In this document: positions 16,288-24,725 of the stretch, in pieces
Numbering within the stretch: position 1 is the first letter of the stretch
How the letters are laid out: each line of letters starts with the position of its first letter
DNA from: an uncultured Pelagibacteraceae bacterium
Lineage (GTDB): Bacteria > Pseudomonadota > Alphaproteobacteria > Pelagibacterales > Pelagibacteraceae
Direction: 5' to 3'
DNA length: 44,067 nt
NCBI GenBank assembly: GCA_902635865.1
Contig: CACPPD010000006.1
Coordinates: forward strand, 1 to 44,067
The notes under the pieces: model-generated
The model's database searches: none
Told to the model about the DNA's origin: nothing
Seen by the model: only the letters and a program-made list of their open reading frames with translations
Translations under genes and position numbers: made by a program

Positions 16288-17757
16288 ATGACAGATCTAG
16301 AGAAACACGTTAATCAGCCAGGTAGAGCAAAATTAGTTAAAAAAGTCAGAGAAAAAATTAATGAACTTGGCATCACGTATATTTATTATCAATTCATTTC
16401 TGTAACAGGTAGAGTTGTTGGTAAAGGTATACCTGCAGATCATTGGGAAAGAACTGCAGAAAAAGGATTTCAATTAGTTTACGGAGCAACTGCAAACTTA
16501 TTTTTAGATCGTCACAATAATTACATTGGCTATGGTCCAGAAGCTATGGAGCTTGTTGGAATACCAGATCCTGAAACTTTTGTTCAATTACCATGGGATA
16601 AAAGAGTTGGAAGAGTATTTGTAACTTGTTTTAGAAATAGAGAAGAAAGAAAAAATCCAGGCGGTCATTTAACTTCAGACTGCAGAGGAAATCTAAGAAT
16701 TTTTATGGATGAATTTAAGAAAAAACATGGTCTAGAATTAAGAGTTGGTACTGAGCCTGAAATGATGTGGTTAACAAAAAATGAGGATGGTACACCAACT
16801 GGAAAAGGTTTTTCTAAACCATTCTGTTATCACATCGATCAGTTTGAATCATTGAGACCAGTATTTATGAAGGTTATTGAGTACGCTAAAGCAATGGGTC
16901 TTGATATGATTCAAGGAGACCATGAAGATGCGCCAGGTCAATTAGAATTAAATTGGACCTATGATAACGTTTTAAGGAACGCAGATAGATTATCAACCTA
17001 CAGACAAATTTGTGCTCAAGTTGCAAGAGAGCATAATTTGATAGCTTGCTTTATGACAAAACCATTTATGGGTGTTTCTGCAAGTGGTTGTCATACAAAT
17101 ATGTCTTTATGGAAAGGTGGAAAAATTAAACTAAACAAACTTGGAAACAAAACACTTCCGGGTGTTGAAGAAGTATTTAGTTATGTTGAAGGTGGAACTA
17201 ATACTTTTATGCCTGATACTAAGGATATGCAATTACCAGGTAAAATTGGTTTACAATCGATTGCAGGTATCATGAAACACTTACCAGCATTAACGGCTCT
17301 TGGATCTTCAACAGTAAACTCTTATAGAAGATTATGGGATCAAGGATTTTGGGCTCCAGTTTACGCTGATTGGGGATATCAAAACAGAACTTGTGGTCTA
17401 AGAGTTTCTGCTCCAGGAAGATTTGAGTATAGATCAGTAGACTCGATGCACAATCCATACTTATTAGGTGCTGCTTTATTAAAAGCTTGCGATGAGGGTA
17501 TAAGTAAGAAAATGAAACCAGCAGCCCCAGAATCTAGAAATATTTATGAAGCTCAAAAAGCTGGTAAAGATGTTAAAAAACTTCCATTAAGTTTGGGTGA
17601 AGCTTTGGATAGACTGGCTGAGGATGAGGTCATCAAATCTGCAATGCCAGACGAAATGTATAAAGTTTTCCATTGGTATAAAAATGATGAGTGGGAAAGA
17701 TTTCTTGGTGCAACAACACAATGGGATCTGGATACTTATCTTGATTGTCTACCGTAG
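16288..17757 (+). CDS. gmaS: Gamma-glutamylmethylamide synthetase
   Basis: A 489-residue glutamine-synthetase-fold ligase. ATG 16288 is preferred to GTG 16282 because GAGG lies seven bases upstream of it. Visible GS blocks are the beta-grasp start with ISVTGRVVGKGIP, the metal-binding HEDAPGQLELNW near residue 215 and GCHTNMSLWKG near 270, plus SSTVNSYRRLW and GRFEYRSVDSMHNPYLLGAA. GmaS joins glutamate and methylamine with ATP to give gamma-glutamylmethylamide, the entry step of the indirect methylamine pathway. True glutamine synthetase is unlikely given divergence in the ammonium-site region and the mgsABC genes that follow in the same unit. A short leader with TTTGAATAAA at 16256-16265 precedes it; the same ten bases precede amtB. 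Confidence 0.9.
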   Translation: MTDLEKHVNQPGRAKLVKKVREKINELGITYIYYQFISVTGRVVGKGIPADHWERTAEKGFQLVYGATANLFLDRHNNYIGYGPEAMELVGIPDPETFVQLPWDKRVGRVFVTCFRNREERKNPGGHLTSDCRGNLRIFMDEFKKKHGLELRVGTEPEMMWLTKNEDGTPTGKGFSKPFCYHIDQFESLRPVFMKVIEYAKAMGLDMIQGDHEDAPGQLELNWTYDNVLRNADRLSTYRQICAQVAREHNLIACFMTKPFMGVSASGCHTNMSLWKGGKIKLNKLGNKTLPGVEEVFSYVEGGTNTFMPDTKDMQLPGKIGLQSIAGIMKHLPALTALGSSTVNSYRRLWDQGFWAPVYADWGYQNRTCGLRVSAPGRFEYRSVDSMHNPYLLGAALLKACDEGISKKMKPAAPESRNIYEAQKAGKDVKKLPLSLGEALDRLAEDEVIKSAMPDEMYKVFHWYKNDEWERFLGATTQWDLDTYLDCLP

Positions 17758-17789
17758 GTTACAGAGATAGATAGAAAGGGTATAAATAT

Positions 17790-18734
17790 ATGTGTGGAAT
17801 AGCAGGTTTAATTCATAGAGGAAAATCCTCAAATGTTGGAAGCGAACTACAAGGGATGCTCCAAGCATTAAAACATAGAGGAGAAGACTCTACAGGATAC
17901 GCTTTATATGGAGATACAGATGGAAAAAACTTCATTATGCGTTTTAAAGTTGGAGAAAACGTAGGAGAAGGAAGTTCATCGGTTATGGAAGATGTGTCTG
18001 TTTATGATGAAAGAAAAAAAATTGTAGACCAAACTCTAAGTGAGATGGGAGCTAAAGTAGTTAAAGAAGAGAGAACTCTTCCTTACTCTCTAAGATATGA
18101 GATTGATTATGATACAAAAGATTTGTTAGACTTTTCACAAAGAATTGAAAGTATTCCAGGTGTTGAAATTCTATCTATGGGAAAATCTTTAGAAGTAATT
18201 AAAGATCTTGGAAATGCTAAAATGGTATGTGACAGATATAGTTTAGATAAAGTAGTTGGAACACATGCAATCGGTCATGCTAGAATGGCAACTGAGTCAG
18301 GTGTAGATATTAAGTCTGCTCATCCTTTCTGGGGATATCCATTTAGTGATGTATCTGTAGTTCATAATGGACAATTAACTAACTATTGGAATAACAGAAG
18401 AGTTTTAGAAAACAAAGGAATGAGATTTATGTCTGAGTGTGACTCAGAATTAATCGCAGTTTATATTGCAGAAAAAATGAGACATGGAGCAACTTTAGAA
18501 GAAGGAATGAAAGAGTCGTTAATTGGTCTAGATGGAGTTTTCACATACTTTGTTGCAACTAAAGATTCATTAGGTATGGCTAAAGACACAATGGCTGCAA
18601 AACCTTTGGTTTTGTATGAATCTGATGATTTAGTAGCAATGGGATCAGAAGAAATTGCAATTAGGTCTGTGTTACCACAAGAAATTGATACATATGATCC
18701 ATTTGATGGGGAGGTGAAAGTATGGCAAATCTAA
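17790..18734 (+). CDS. mgsA: N-methylglutamate synthase subunit A (class II glutamine amidotransferase)
   Basis: A 314-residue class II (Ntn) glutamine amidotransferase. The catalytic Cys2 is exposed directly after the initiator Met (MCGIAGLIHRG); HARMATESGVD, HPFWGYPF, VVHNGQLTNYW and SECDSELIAVY are the substrate-binding blocks of this fold. In MgsABC it corresponds to the amidotransferase part of glutamate synthase and would release methylamine (or ammonia) from gamma-glutamylmethylamide for channelling to the FMN subunit. An inserted region at about residues 60-155 is longer than in purF-type domains. A ribosome site AGAAAGGG stands before the ATG. The gene follows gmaS by 32 bases and overlaps mgsB by 13 bases. 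Confidence 0.9.
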   Translation: MCGIAGLIHRGKSSNVGSELQGMLQALKHRGEDSTGYALYGDTDGKNFIMRFKVGENVGEGSSSVMEDVSVYDERKKIVDQTLSEMGAKVVKEERTLPYSLRYEIDYDTKDLLDFSQRIESIPGVEILSMGKSLEVIKDLGNAKMVCDRYSLDKVVGTHAIGHARMATESGVDIKSAHPFWGYPFSDVSVVHNGQLTNYWNNRRVLENKGMRFMSECDSELIAVYIAEKMRHGATLEEGMKESLIGLDGVFTYFVATKDSLGMAKDTMAAKPLVLYESDDLVAMGSEEIAIRSVLPQEIDTYDPFDGEVKVWQI

Positions 18735-19576
18735 AAACTGTGTCGAAAAAATCAAAAGCCCAATCGATGGGTATGCACACTGAGGTATTAACAGGAAGAA
18801 CTCAACAAAAATTCTTTAATCCTGATGAAGCAGAAAACTTTTATTACTTTGGTACGTACGATGTAGATTTTAATAAAAGAACTGAGCTTGATGTTAAAAA
18901 CATGACAGCTCCTGAAGCTAATAAAGAAATTGATAACTTAATGAGCCAAGGGTATGGAACAATAGTTATTAAAAACCCACAAGGTAAACACAGTCTTGGA
19001 GTTGGTATTTTAAATAAACTGAATTTAATTTTTGAAGGAAGTTTAGGATACTTTGGAATGGGTTCTTGTGATGGTCCAATAGTCAGAATTAACGGAAGAG
19101 TTGGATGGTCATGTGCAGAAAACTTAATGGCTGGTAAAGTGGTAATTGAAAAAAATGCTGGATCATGTTTTGGTGCGGCAATTAGAGGTGGAGATTTAAT
19201 TTGTAAAGGTAGTGTTGGTGCCAGAACTGGAATTGACATGAAAGGTGGAACTATCATTATTGGTGGAGATGCAGGTGCATTCACAGGTTTTATGATGCAA
19301 AGAGGGAGAATAATTATCCTGGGAGATGTTGGAATTAACTTGGGTGACTCTATGTATGATGGGACAATTTTCGTAGGTGGAGAAATTGGCTCGTATGGTA
19401 GTGATGCTGTAGATTCGGAGTTAACATCAAGTGACCAAGATTGGCTCAAAAGAAAATTAAAGGTTGCTGAGATTGGTGAAAATTTTGATGTAAGTAAAAT
19501 GAAAAAAATTGTAGCAGGTAAAAAACTTTGGAATTATGATAATTTGGAACCTACAGAAAAGAAGGGAGCAATTTAA
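18722..19576 (+). CDS. mgsB: N-methylglutamate synthase subunit B (GXGXG domain)
   Basis: A 284-residue protein consisting mainly of the right-handed beta-helix of the glutamate synthase C-terminal (GXGXG) domain: repeated glycine-rich turns such as GSLGYFGMGSCDGP, RGGDLICKGSVGARTG, GGTIIIGGDAGAFTG and RGRIIILGDVGINLG run from about residue 95 to 235. It is a structural subunit of the MgsABC complex. It overlaps mgsA by 13 bases, with GGGGAGG just upstream of its ATG inside mgsA, and shares the A of its TAATG with the mgsC start. The glycine-rich repeats create a long proline-rich antisense reading frame that I take as spurious. Confidence 0.9.
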   Translation: MANLKTVSKKSKAQSMGMHTEVLTGRTQQKFFNPDEAENFYYFGTYDVDFNKRTELDVKNMTAPEANKEIDNLMSQGYGTIVIKNPQGKHSLGVGILNKLNLIFEGSLGYFGMGSCDGPIVRINGRVGWSCAENLMAGKVVIEKNAGSCFGAAIRGGDLICKGSVGARTGIDMKGGTIIIGGDAGAFTGFMMQRGRIIILGDVGINLGDSMYDGTIFVGGEIGSYGSDAVDSELTSSDQDWLKRKLKVAEIGENFDVSKMKKIVAGKKLWNYDNLEPTEKKGAI

Positions 19577-20988
19577 TGCCTAAGAAAAAAAGTAAAAAAA
19601 TTAAAAAAAATGGAAAAGGTGTTGGTGGGAAAGCAGATGTCCACGCACACGAAGAAGGAAAAAGAAATAAAAGTTTGTTAGGACATAATGCTATCTTCAC
19701 TCCTGAAGTAATAGACGACATTCATATAAAAGCTCAATTAGGAAGATACAGAATGCGAGGAATGGCATTAATGAAAAAAATTCCTACTTTTGATGATTTA
19801 GTTTTCTTGCCTGGAACACTTACTAGGTTTGTAATTGAAGGTTACAGAGAGAAATGTGAAACAAAGACTGTAATAGGTCCTAGATGTGAAAATCCAATTG
19901 AGTTAGATATTCCAGTTTATATTACGGGAATGAGTTTTGGTGCTCTATCTTACGAAGCAAAAACTGCTTTAGCAAGAGGAGCAACTATGGCAGGTAGTGC
20001 TACATGTTCAGGTGAAGGTGGAATGATACCTGATGAAAGAAGATATTCTGAAAAATGGTATTACCAATGTATTCAATCAAGATATGGTTTTAACCCACAT
20101 CACGCACAATTGGCTGATGGTATTGAGGTATTTATTGGACAAGGTCAAAAAGTTGGAATGGGTGGACATTTAATGGGTCAAAAAGTTACTGACCAAGTTG
20201 CAGAGATGAGATCGTTACCATCTGGTATTGACCAAAGATCTCCAGCTAGACACCCTGACTGGTTAGGTCCAGATGATTTAGCTTTAAAAGTAGAAGAGCT
20301 CAGACAATTAACAAAAAATAAAGTGCCAATACAATTAAAACTAGGTGCATCTAAAGTTTATGATGACGTGCGTATGGCTGCAAAATGCGATCCTGACTCT
20401 ATTTACTTAGATGGAATGGAAGGTTCTACTGGAGCTGGCCCACATATCGCTGCTGCAAACACTGGAATTCCAGGTATAGCTGCGATTAGAGAAGCTAGAA
20501 GAGCGATCGACGATGTTGGTAAAACTGGAAAAGTAACATTAATTTATGCTGGTGGAGTAAGAGATGGTGCAGACATGGCTAAGGCTTTAGCTCTAGGAGC
20601 TGATGCAATCGCTATTGGAACTGGATCAATGATTGCATTGAATTGTAATAAGGACATCCCAGAAGCTGACTTTGAAAAGGAGATGGGTGTAAAAGCGGGT
20701 GAATGTTATCACTGCCATACAGGACGTTGCCCAGTTGGTGTTGCTACTCAAGATCCTAAATTAAGAGCAAGATTAAACCCTGATGATGCAGCATTAAGAG
20801 TATATAATTATCTTCACTCAATGACTTTAGAGGCTCAGCTTCTAGCGAGAGCTTGTGGTAAAACTAATATTCATTCTTTAGAGCCAGAAGACTTAGCTGC
20901 TTTAACATCAGAAGCATCAGCATTAGCTAAAGTTCCATTGGCTGGAACTAACTACACTGTTGGTGTTGATAATTATCATAAAATATAG
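19576..20988 (+). CDS. mgsC: N-methylglutamate synthase subunit C (FMN/Fe-S glutamate-synthase-like)
   Basis: A 470-residue FMN-binding TIM-barrel protein homologous to the catalytic domain of glutamate synthase. ITGMSFGALSYEAK is the FMN/substrate region, GEGGM a family loop, LKLGASKVYDDV and DGMEGSTGAGPH the later barrel strands, and GGVRDGADMAKALALGADAI the phosphate-binding end. An iron-sulfur-type cysteine cluster is seen as CYHCHTGRC (Cys377, 380, 385). The subunit would transfer methylamine to 2-oxoglutarate, giving N-methylglutamate. An unusual lysine-rich tail (MPKKKSKKIKKNGKG) precedes the domain and resembles the tail of the next gene product. Coupled to mgsB by TAATG. Confidence 0.92.
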   Translation: MPKKKSKKIKKNGKGVGGKADVHAHEEGKRNKSLLGHNAIFTPEVIDDIHIKAQLGRYRMRGMALMKKIPTFDDLVFLPGTLTRFVIEGYREKCETKTVIGPRCENPIELDIPVYITGMSFGALSYEAKTALARGATMAGSATCSGEGGMIPDERRYSEKWYYQCIQSRYGFNPHHAQLADGIEVFIGQGQKVGMGGHLMGQKVTDQVAEMRSLPSGIDQRSPARHPDWLGPDDLALKVEELRQLTKNKVPIQLKLGASKVYDDVRMAAKCDPDSIYLDGMEGSTGAGPHIAAANTGIPGIAAIREARRAIDDVGKTGKVTLIYAGGVRDGADMAKALALGADAIAIGTGSMIALNCNKDIPEADFEKEMGVKAGECYHCHTGRCPVGVATQDPKLRARLNPDDAALRVYNYLHSMTLEAQLLARACGKTNIHSLEPEDLAALTSEASALAKVPLAGTNYTVGVDNYHKI

Positions 20989-20996
20989 AGATAACT

Positions 20997-21407
20997 ATGC
21001 CAAAGAAAAAAAATAAAAAGGTATCAAAAGCAAAAGAGGTCAAAGGTCAACTAGGTAAAAAAAAAGAGACTGCTAGAGAAAAAATGATTGGTCAGTCTAT
21101 TGGATACAGATATGACGTTAACCTTTTGCCTGATTATAGCAAAATCACTCCTTTTCTAAAAAAATATATTGAGGCAATGGGATGGGATGATCTTAATTGG
21201 CTGGAAGATGTGCATATGGGTTATGAAGAGGATCGACCTGCAGTTTTCTGTAGAAATGCAAATGGTTGGGTTACTATTCCAAGTTCAATAAAGTTACCTA
21301 ACAACCAACAAGATAGAGATATGATTGCGAGAGAGCTTTTGGTTAAGTTTCAAATGTCTCCAAAACATCCCCTTGTTGATTTGAAAAAAGCTTACTTAAA
21401 GTTTTAA
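20997..21407 (+). CDS. Unknown lysine-tailed protein downstream of mgsC
   Basis: A 136-residue soluble protein that I do not recognise. It starts eight bases after mgsC and ends just before a terminator, so it is the last gene of the gmaS-mgsABC unit. Residues 1-30 are very lysine-rich (MPKKKNKKVSKAKEVKG), echoing the MgsC N terminus; residues 35-136 form a compact domain with aromatic and acidic patches (GWDDLNWLEDVHMGYEED, GWVTIPSSIKLP). No membrane segment, signal peptide or catalytic motif is visible. Position suggests an accessory factor of methylamine or N-methylglutamate metabolism, for example docking or stabilising the Mgs complex; this is inference. Confidence 0.75.
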   Translation: MPKKKNKKVSKAKEVKGQLGKKKETAREKMIGQSIGYRYDVNLLPDYSKITPFLKKYIEAMGWDDLNWLEDVHMGYEEDRPAVFCRNANGWVTIPSSIKLPNNQQDRDMIARELLVKFQMSPKHPLVDLKKAYLKF

Positions 21408-21436
21408 TATTACAATCAATAGTTGATTATTTTTGT

Positions 21437-21465
21437 AAATCTAGTGTTCATAACTAGATTTTTTT
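21437..21465 (+). terminator. Intrinsic terminator ending the gmaS-mgsABC unit
   Basis: Inverted repeat AAATCTAGT (21437-21445) and ACTAGATTT (21453-21461), nine perfect pairs around a seven-base loop, runs into a T tract to 21465. It is weak in G/C but well placed, 30 bases after the preceding stop and 70 bases before the amtB start, so the transporter gene probably has its own promoter. Confidence 0.72.
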
Positions 21466-21534
21466 GATCTCTTTATATTTGTAACGACTCATAAAATTTA
21501 ATAGGCTTTGAATAAACAAATATGGAGAGAGAAT

Positions 21535-22935
21535 ATGACTGATCAGTTAGGTGCTCTTACCACGATATTTACAGAATTTTACTACTGGACAACAGTAGTG
21601 CTAATGTTTTTAATTCACGTTGGTTTCTGTATGTATGAGGTTGGAGCTTCAAGATACAAACACCATCAACATACTCTTATGAAAAACACAATGCTGATAC
21701 CATTGGTAACAGTAACTTGGTTTTTGTTTGGTTGGTGGATTTATTGGGCTTTTCCAACTGGACCTGGATTAGCTCCGTCAATAATGACAGAAAGTACAGG
21801 GCTTGTACTAGATGGAGGATTTGGAGGAAATGATCTTGCTAATCCTACAAATGCTCTTATGGCAATCAATCTTAACGACCATATAATGGGTGTGTTCTGG
21901 GCAGCATTCCTTTTATTTTCATGGACCGCAGCGTCTATAGTTTCTGGTGCAGTTATTGAAAGAATAACAACTTTTGCATTTGGAGTTTTAGCAATTGCAA
22001 TAGGATCTGTTTTCTGGTCAATAGATGCGTCATGGGGATGGCACTTTGATGGTTGGATGCTTAAAATCTTAGGTTATCATGATGCATATGCATCGGGTGT
22101 AATTCACGCCATTGCTGGTGGATTTGCTTTAGGTGTGCTTATGGTTTTAGGTCCAAGAATTGGAAAATTTTCATCAAGTGGTGAACCAAGAAACATTGGT
22201 CCAAGAAATCCTTGGCTAGTAACAATTGGATTGTTCTTAATTTACACTGGATTTTGGGGATTTTATGCAGCTTGTAACGTTCCAATATATGATCTTGGCC
22301 CAGAGTATGGCATGGAAGGAATATCATTCTGGACAGCAACTAATATCTATTTAACACCCACGACTTTAAGTGGAATTACAATGAACTTTTTGATGTCATT
22401 GTCAGGAGGTTTATTAGCCGGATATGTTATTGCTAAAGGTGATCCTTTCTGGACCTACTCAAGTGGACTAGCTGGCATTATATGTGCATCTGCAGGAAAC
22501 GACCTATATCATCCAATTCAAGCATTAGTTATTGGTATGATCGGAGTTGTTATTGCTTACAAACTTCATTACTGGGTTGAACGAAAGTTCAAAATTGATG
22601 ATGCTGTTGGAGCAGTAGCTGTACATGGTTATGCTGGTTTTGTAGGTCTTGTAATTTGTGGATTCGTCTTAAACGGTTATCCTTCATCTGGTTACAGTGT
22701 TGGAGCTATGTTTGATGGAACAACTTACGCAACAATTAATCCATTAGGACAATTTATTGGAGCAATAATAATGTTCTTTGTTTTAGGATTAATACCTGGC
22801 TATATCATCGCTAAAGTTCTTAATGGTATGGGTAAATTAAGAATCCCGCGAGAAGTTGAAATAGCTGGACTTGACTATGAAATGATGGAAAGTGCTAAAG
22901 AAGATGAAAAAGCAGTTTCATCAGCAACCAGGTAA
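21535..22935 (+). CDS. amt: Ammonium transporter family protein (Amt), possibly methylammonium
   Basis: A 466-residue polytopic membrane protein with about eleven hydrophobic segments. The paired pore histidines of Amt are in GVIHAIAGGFALG (about residue 190) and in AVHGYAGFVG (about residue 363), and the C-terminal tail ends with the usual EVEIAGLDYEMMES. ATG 21535 is chosen over the TTG at 21508: it has GGAGAGAG seven bases upstream and gives a normal N terminus. The protein is divergent from canonical AmtB (for example WWIYWAFPTGPG). Amt proteins conduct ammonium and often methylammonium. Placed after gmaS-mgsABC, it may recapture ammonium or methylamine set free by the pathway. It is followed 11 bases on by a small membrane-protein gene. 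Confidence 0.88.
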   Translation: MTDQLGALTTIFTEFYYWTTVVLMFLIHVGFCMYEVGASRYKHHQHTLMKNTMLIPLVTVTWFLFGWWIYWAFPTGPGLAPSIMTESTGLVLDGGFGGNDLANPTNALMAINLNDHIMGVFWAAFLLFSWTAASIVSGAVIERITTFAFGVLAIAIGSVFWSIDASWGWHFDGWMLKILGYHDAYASGVIHAIAGGFALGVLMVLGPRIGKFSSSGEPRNIGPRNPWLVTIGLFLIYTGFWGFYAACNVPIYDLGPEYGMEGISFWTATNIYLTPTTLSGITMNFLMSLSGGLLAGYVIAKGDPFWTYSSGLAGIICASAGNDLYHPIQALVIGMIGVVIAYKLHYWVERKFKIDDAVGAVAVHGYAGFVGLVICGFVLNGYPSSGYSVGAMFDGTTYATINPLGQFIGAIIMFFVLGLIPGYIIAKVLNGMGKLRIPREVEIAGLDYEMMESAKEDEKAVSSATR

Positions 22936-22946
22936 AGGAGAAAAAT

Positions 22947-23177
22947 ATGGCAACAGTATCAAACTGGATAGATCACCTTAATAAACCAGCTGAAGAAGTT
23001 GGCGGATCGGTTTATCCTGGGGCTGGATCTAGTGAATTTATACTAGTTCTTGTGTTAATTGCTGTGTGGATTGGATGGACTGTAATTACAAGCAAATCTG
23101 AAAGTGATGAGCTGAATGCATTATCCAGAAAAAGACACAGTGCTAACGACCATAAAAGTAATATTACTGAATGGTAA
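22947..23177 (+). CDS. Small single-span membrane protein paired with Amt
   Basis: A 76-residue protein of unknown family with one clear transmembrane helix at about residues 29-48 (EFILVLVLIAVWIGWTVI), a glycine-rich segment before it (GGSVYPGAGSS) and a charged hydrophilic tail. AAGGAGAAAA before its ATG is among the best ribosome sites in the window, which supports real translation. It follows the transporter gene by 11 bases and is followed at once by a strong terminator, so it forms a two-gene unit with it. A small accessory or regulatory subunit of the transporter is likely by position; no homology is claimed. Confidence 0.78.
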   Translation: MATVSNWIDHLNKPAEEVGGSVYPGAGSSEFILVLVLIAVWIGWTVITSKSESDELNALSRKRHSANDHKSNITEW

Positions 23178-23187
23178 AATAAAATTT

Positions 23188-23218
23188 GGGCGCTACAAAA
23201 TTGTAGCGCCCTTTTTTT
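23188..23218 (+). terminator. Strong intrinsic terminator after the Amt unit
   Basis: GGGCGCTACAA (23188-23198) pairs perfectly with TTGTAGCGCCC (23201-23211); the practical stem is nine G/C-rich pairs with an AAAATT loop, followed by seven T at 23212-23218. It is the clearest rho-independent terminator in the window and ends the transporter plus small-membrane-protein unit. Confidence 0.95.
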
Positions 23219-23228
23219 AATGATTTAA

Positions 23229-23381
23229 ATGAGTGAAGACAAAAACGAACAACTAAGACCGAGTAAAATGAGAGGTGTAGCTTTTCCAAAAGCAAAGTAT
23301 GGAGTAATGGTTGCAATTATACTGATAATTGTAGTTAATTTTATTTATTATAAAGAAACTATCTTTTCATTTTTCAAATAA
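23229..23381 (+). CDS. Short membrane peptide, 50 residues
   Basis: A 50-codon frame opening with ATG at 23229 and closing with TAA at 23379-23381. It begins MSEDKNEQLRPSKMRGVAFP, continues with a basic KAKYG, and then has one hydrophobic helix (VMVAIILIIVVNFIYY) and a short tail KETIFSFFK. The charge pattern gives an N-in topology. It fills nearly all of the space between the terminator and the next glutamine-synthetase-like gene, which argues for a real gene. No clear ribosome site is seen, and it starts only 11 bases past the T tract, so it would need its own promoter in the terminator region or readthrough. Function unknown. Confidence 0.55.
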   Translation: MSEDKNEQLRPSKMRGVAFPKAKYGVMVAIILIIVVNFIYYKETIFSFFK

Positions 23382-23398
23382 TTGTGGTAGCCTTAGAA

Positions 23399-24724
23399 AT
23401 GGCTAAAAACTTATTTAAAATAGCAAAACAAAAAAAAATAAAATACTTCTTAATAAGTTTTGTTGATCTTTTTGGTGTGCTTAGATCAAAACTAGTTCCA
23501 GTTCATGCTATTAAAGAAATGCAAACTGCTGGAGCAGGATTTGCTGGTTTTGCAGCATGGCTAGATATGTCTCCTGCAGATAGTGATATGTTTGGTATTC
23601 CAGACCCAGATAGTCTAATTCAACTACCTTGGAATAAAGAAGTAGGATGGCTTGCATCTGATTTATGGATGGACGGTAAACCTGTAGAAGCTTCCCCAAG
23701 AGTAATGTTAAAAAATCAAATAAAGAAATTAAAAAAACAAAATTTAACAATGAAATCAGGTGTTGAATGTGAATACTTTTTAATCTCACCAGATGGAAAC
23801 TCAATTGCAGATCCGAGAGATACCCAATCTAAACCTTGTTACGACCAATCAGCGTTAATGAGACGATATGATTTAATTAAAGAGATTTGTGATTGCATGA
23901 TTGAGATGGGATGGGGTCCTTATCAGAATGATCATGAGGATGCTAATGGTCAATTTGAGATGAATTGGGACTATGATGATTGTCTTAAAACAGCAGATAG
24001 ACATACTTTTTTTAAATATATGGTAAAAACAATAGCTGAAAAACATGGTTTAAGAGCAACCTTTATGCCTAAGCCATTTGAAAACCTGACAGGTAATGGT
24101 TGTCATGCCCACATATCAGTTTGGGATGGGAAAAAAAATAAATTTTTAGACAAATCAGACAAACTTGGATTAAGTAAAATGGCTTATAATTTTTTAGGAG
24201 GGGTAATTAAAAATGCTTCTTCATTATCCGCTTTTTTTAATCCAACAATTAATAGCTATCGGAGAATTAATGCACCACCAACCAAGTCTGGAGCATCTTG
24301 GTCACCAAGTAGTATATCTTATACAGGAAATAACAGAACTCATATGATAAGAATTCCAGATCCTGGAAGGTTTGAATTAAGGTTGATGGATGGATCTGCA
24401 AATCCATATTTATTACAAGCAAGTGTGTTAGCAGCAGGGTTGAATGGATTAAAATATAAAATCAATCCAGGTGAACCTTTAAATTGTAACATGTACACAG
24501 ATTACAAGAAGTACCCTGACTTACCAAAACTACCAAATGAACTTAAAGAGTCACTTGAGCTATTAAAAAATAATAAGGAAATGAATGTTGCTTTTGGAAA
24601 AGATACAATCAATAGTTATATAAAACTTAGAAAATCTGAAATTAATGAATTTGATAATAAAGAAAACTTCGATAAGTCCAAACCTGTAACTCAATGGGAA
24701 AGACAAAATACTTTAGACTGTTAA
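23399..24724 (+). CDS. glnT: Glutamine-synthetase-like ligase, GlnT type
   Basis: A second glutamine-synthetase-fold ligase, 441 residues from ATG 23399 (a GTG at 23384 would add five residues). KYFLISFVDLFGVLRSKLVP is the usual GlnT N-terminal block; NDHEDANGQFEMNW and GNGCHAHISVWDG hold the metal and substrate ligands, and NPTINSYRRI and PGRFELRLMDGSANPYL close the active site. The family includes type III glutamine synthetases and glutamate-amide ligases with ethylamine- or methylamine-like substrates. It is clearly distinct from the gmaS product upstream. It is followed one base after its stop by the diaminopropionate-lyase-like gene, so the two form a unit. The exact substrate is unknown. 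Confidence 0.82.
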   Translation: MAKNLFKIAKQKKIKYFLISFVDLFGVLRSKLVPVHAIKEMQTAGAGFAGFAAWLDMSPADSDMFGIPDPDSLIQLPWNKEVGWLASDLWMDGKPVEASPRVMLKNQIKKLKKQNLTMKSGVECEYFLISPDGNSIADPRDTQSKPCYDQSALMRRYDLIKEICDCMIEMGWGPYQNDHEDANGQFEMNWDYDDCLKTADRHTFFKYMVKTIAEKHGLRATFMPKPFENLTGNGCHAHISVWDGKKNKFLDKSDKLGLSKMAYNFLGGVIKNASSLSAFFNPTINSYRRINAPPTKSGASWSPSSISYTGNNRTHMIRIPDPGRFELRLMDGSANPYLLQASVLAAGLNGLKYKINPGEPLNCNMYTDYKKYPDLPKLPNELKESLELLKNNKEMNVAFGKDTINSYIKLRKSEINEFDNKENFDKSKPVTQWERQNTLDC

Positions 24725-24725
24725 A

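Noticed and set aside
18844-19449. 201-residue minus-strand open frame opposite mgsB
   Set aside because: It is rich in Pro, Ile and Ser because it reads the complement of the glycine-rich GXGXG repeats; no ribosome site, and mgsB on the other strand is a firm gene.
23399-24724. Calling the second GS-like gene a second gmaS or a standard glnA
   Set aside because: It carries the GlnT-type N terminus and differs clearly from the GmaS product in the substrate loops, and it lacks the length and context of glnA with glnB.
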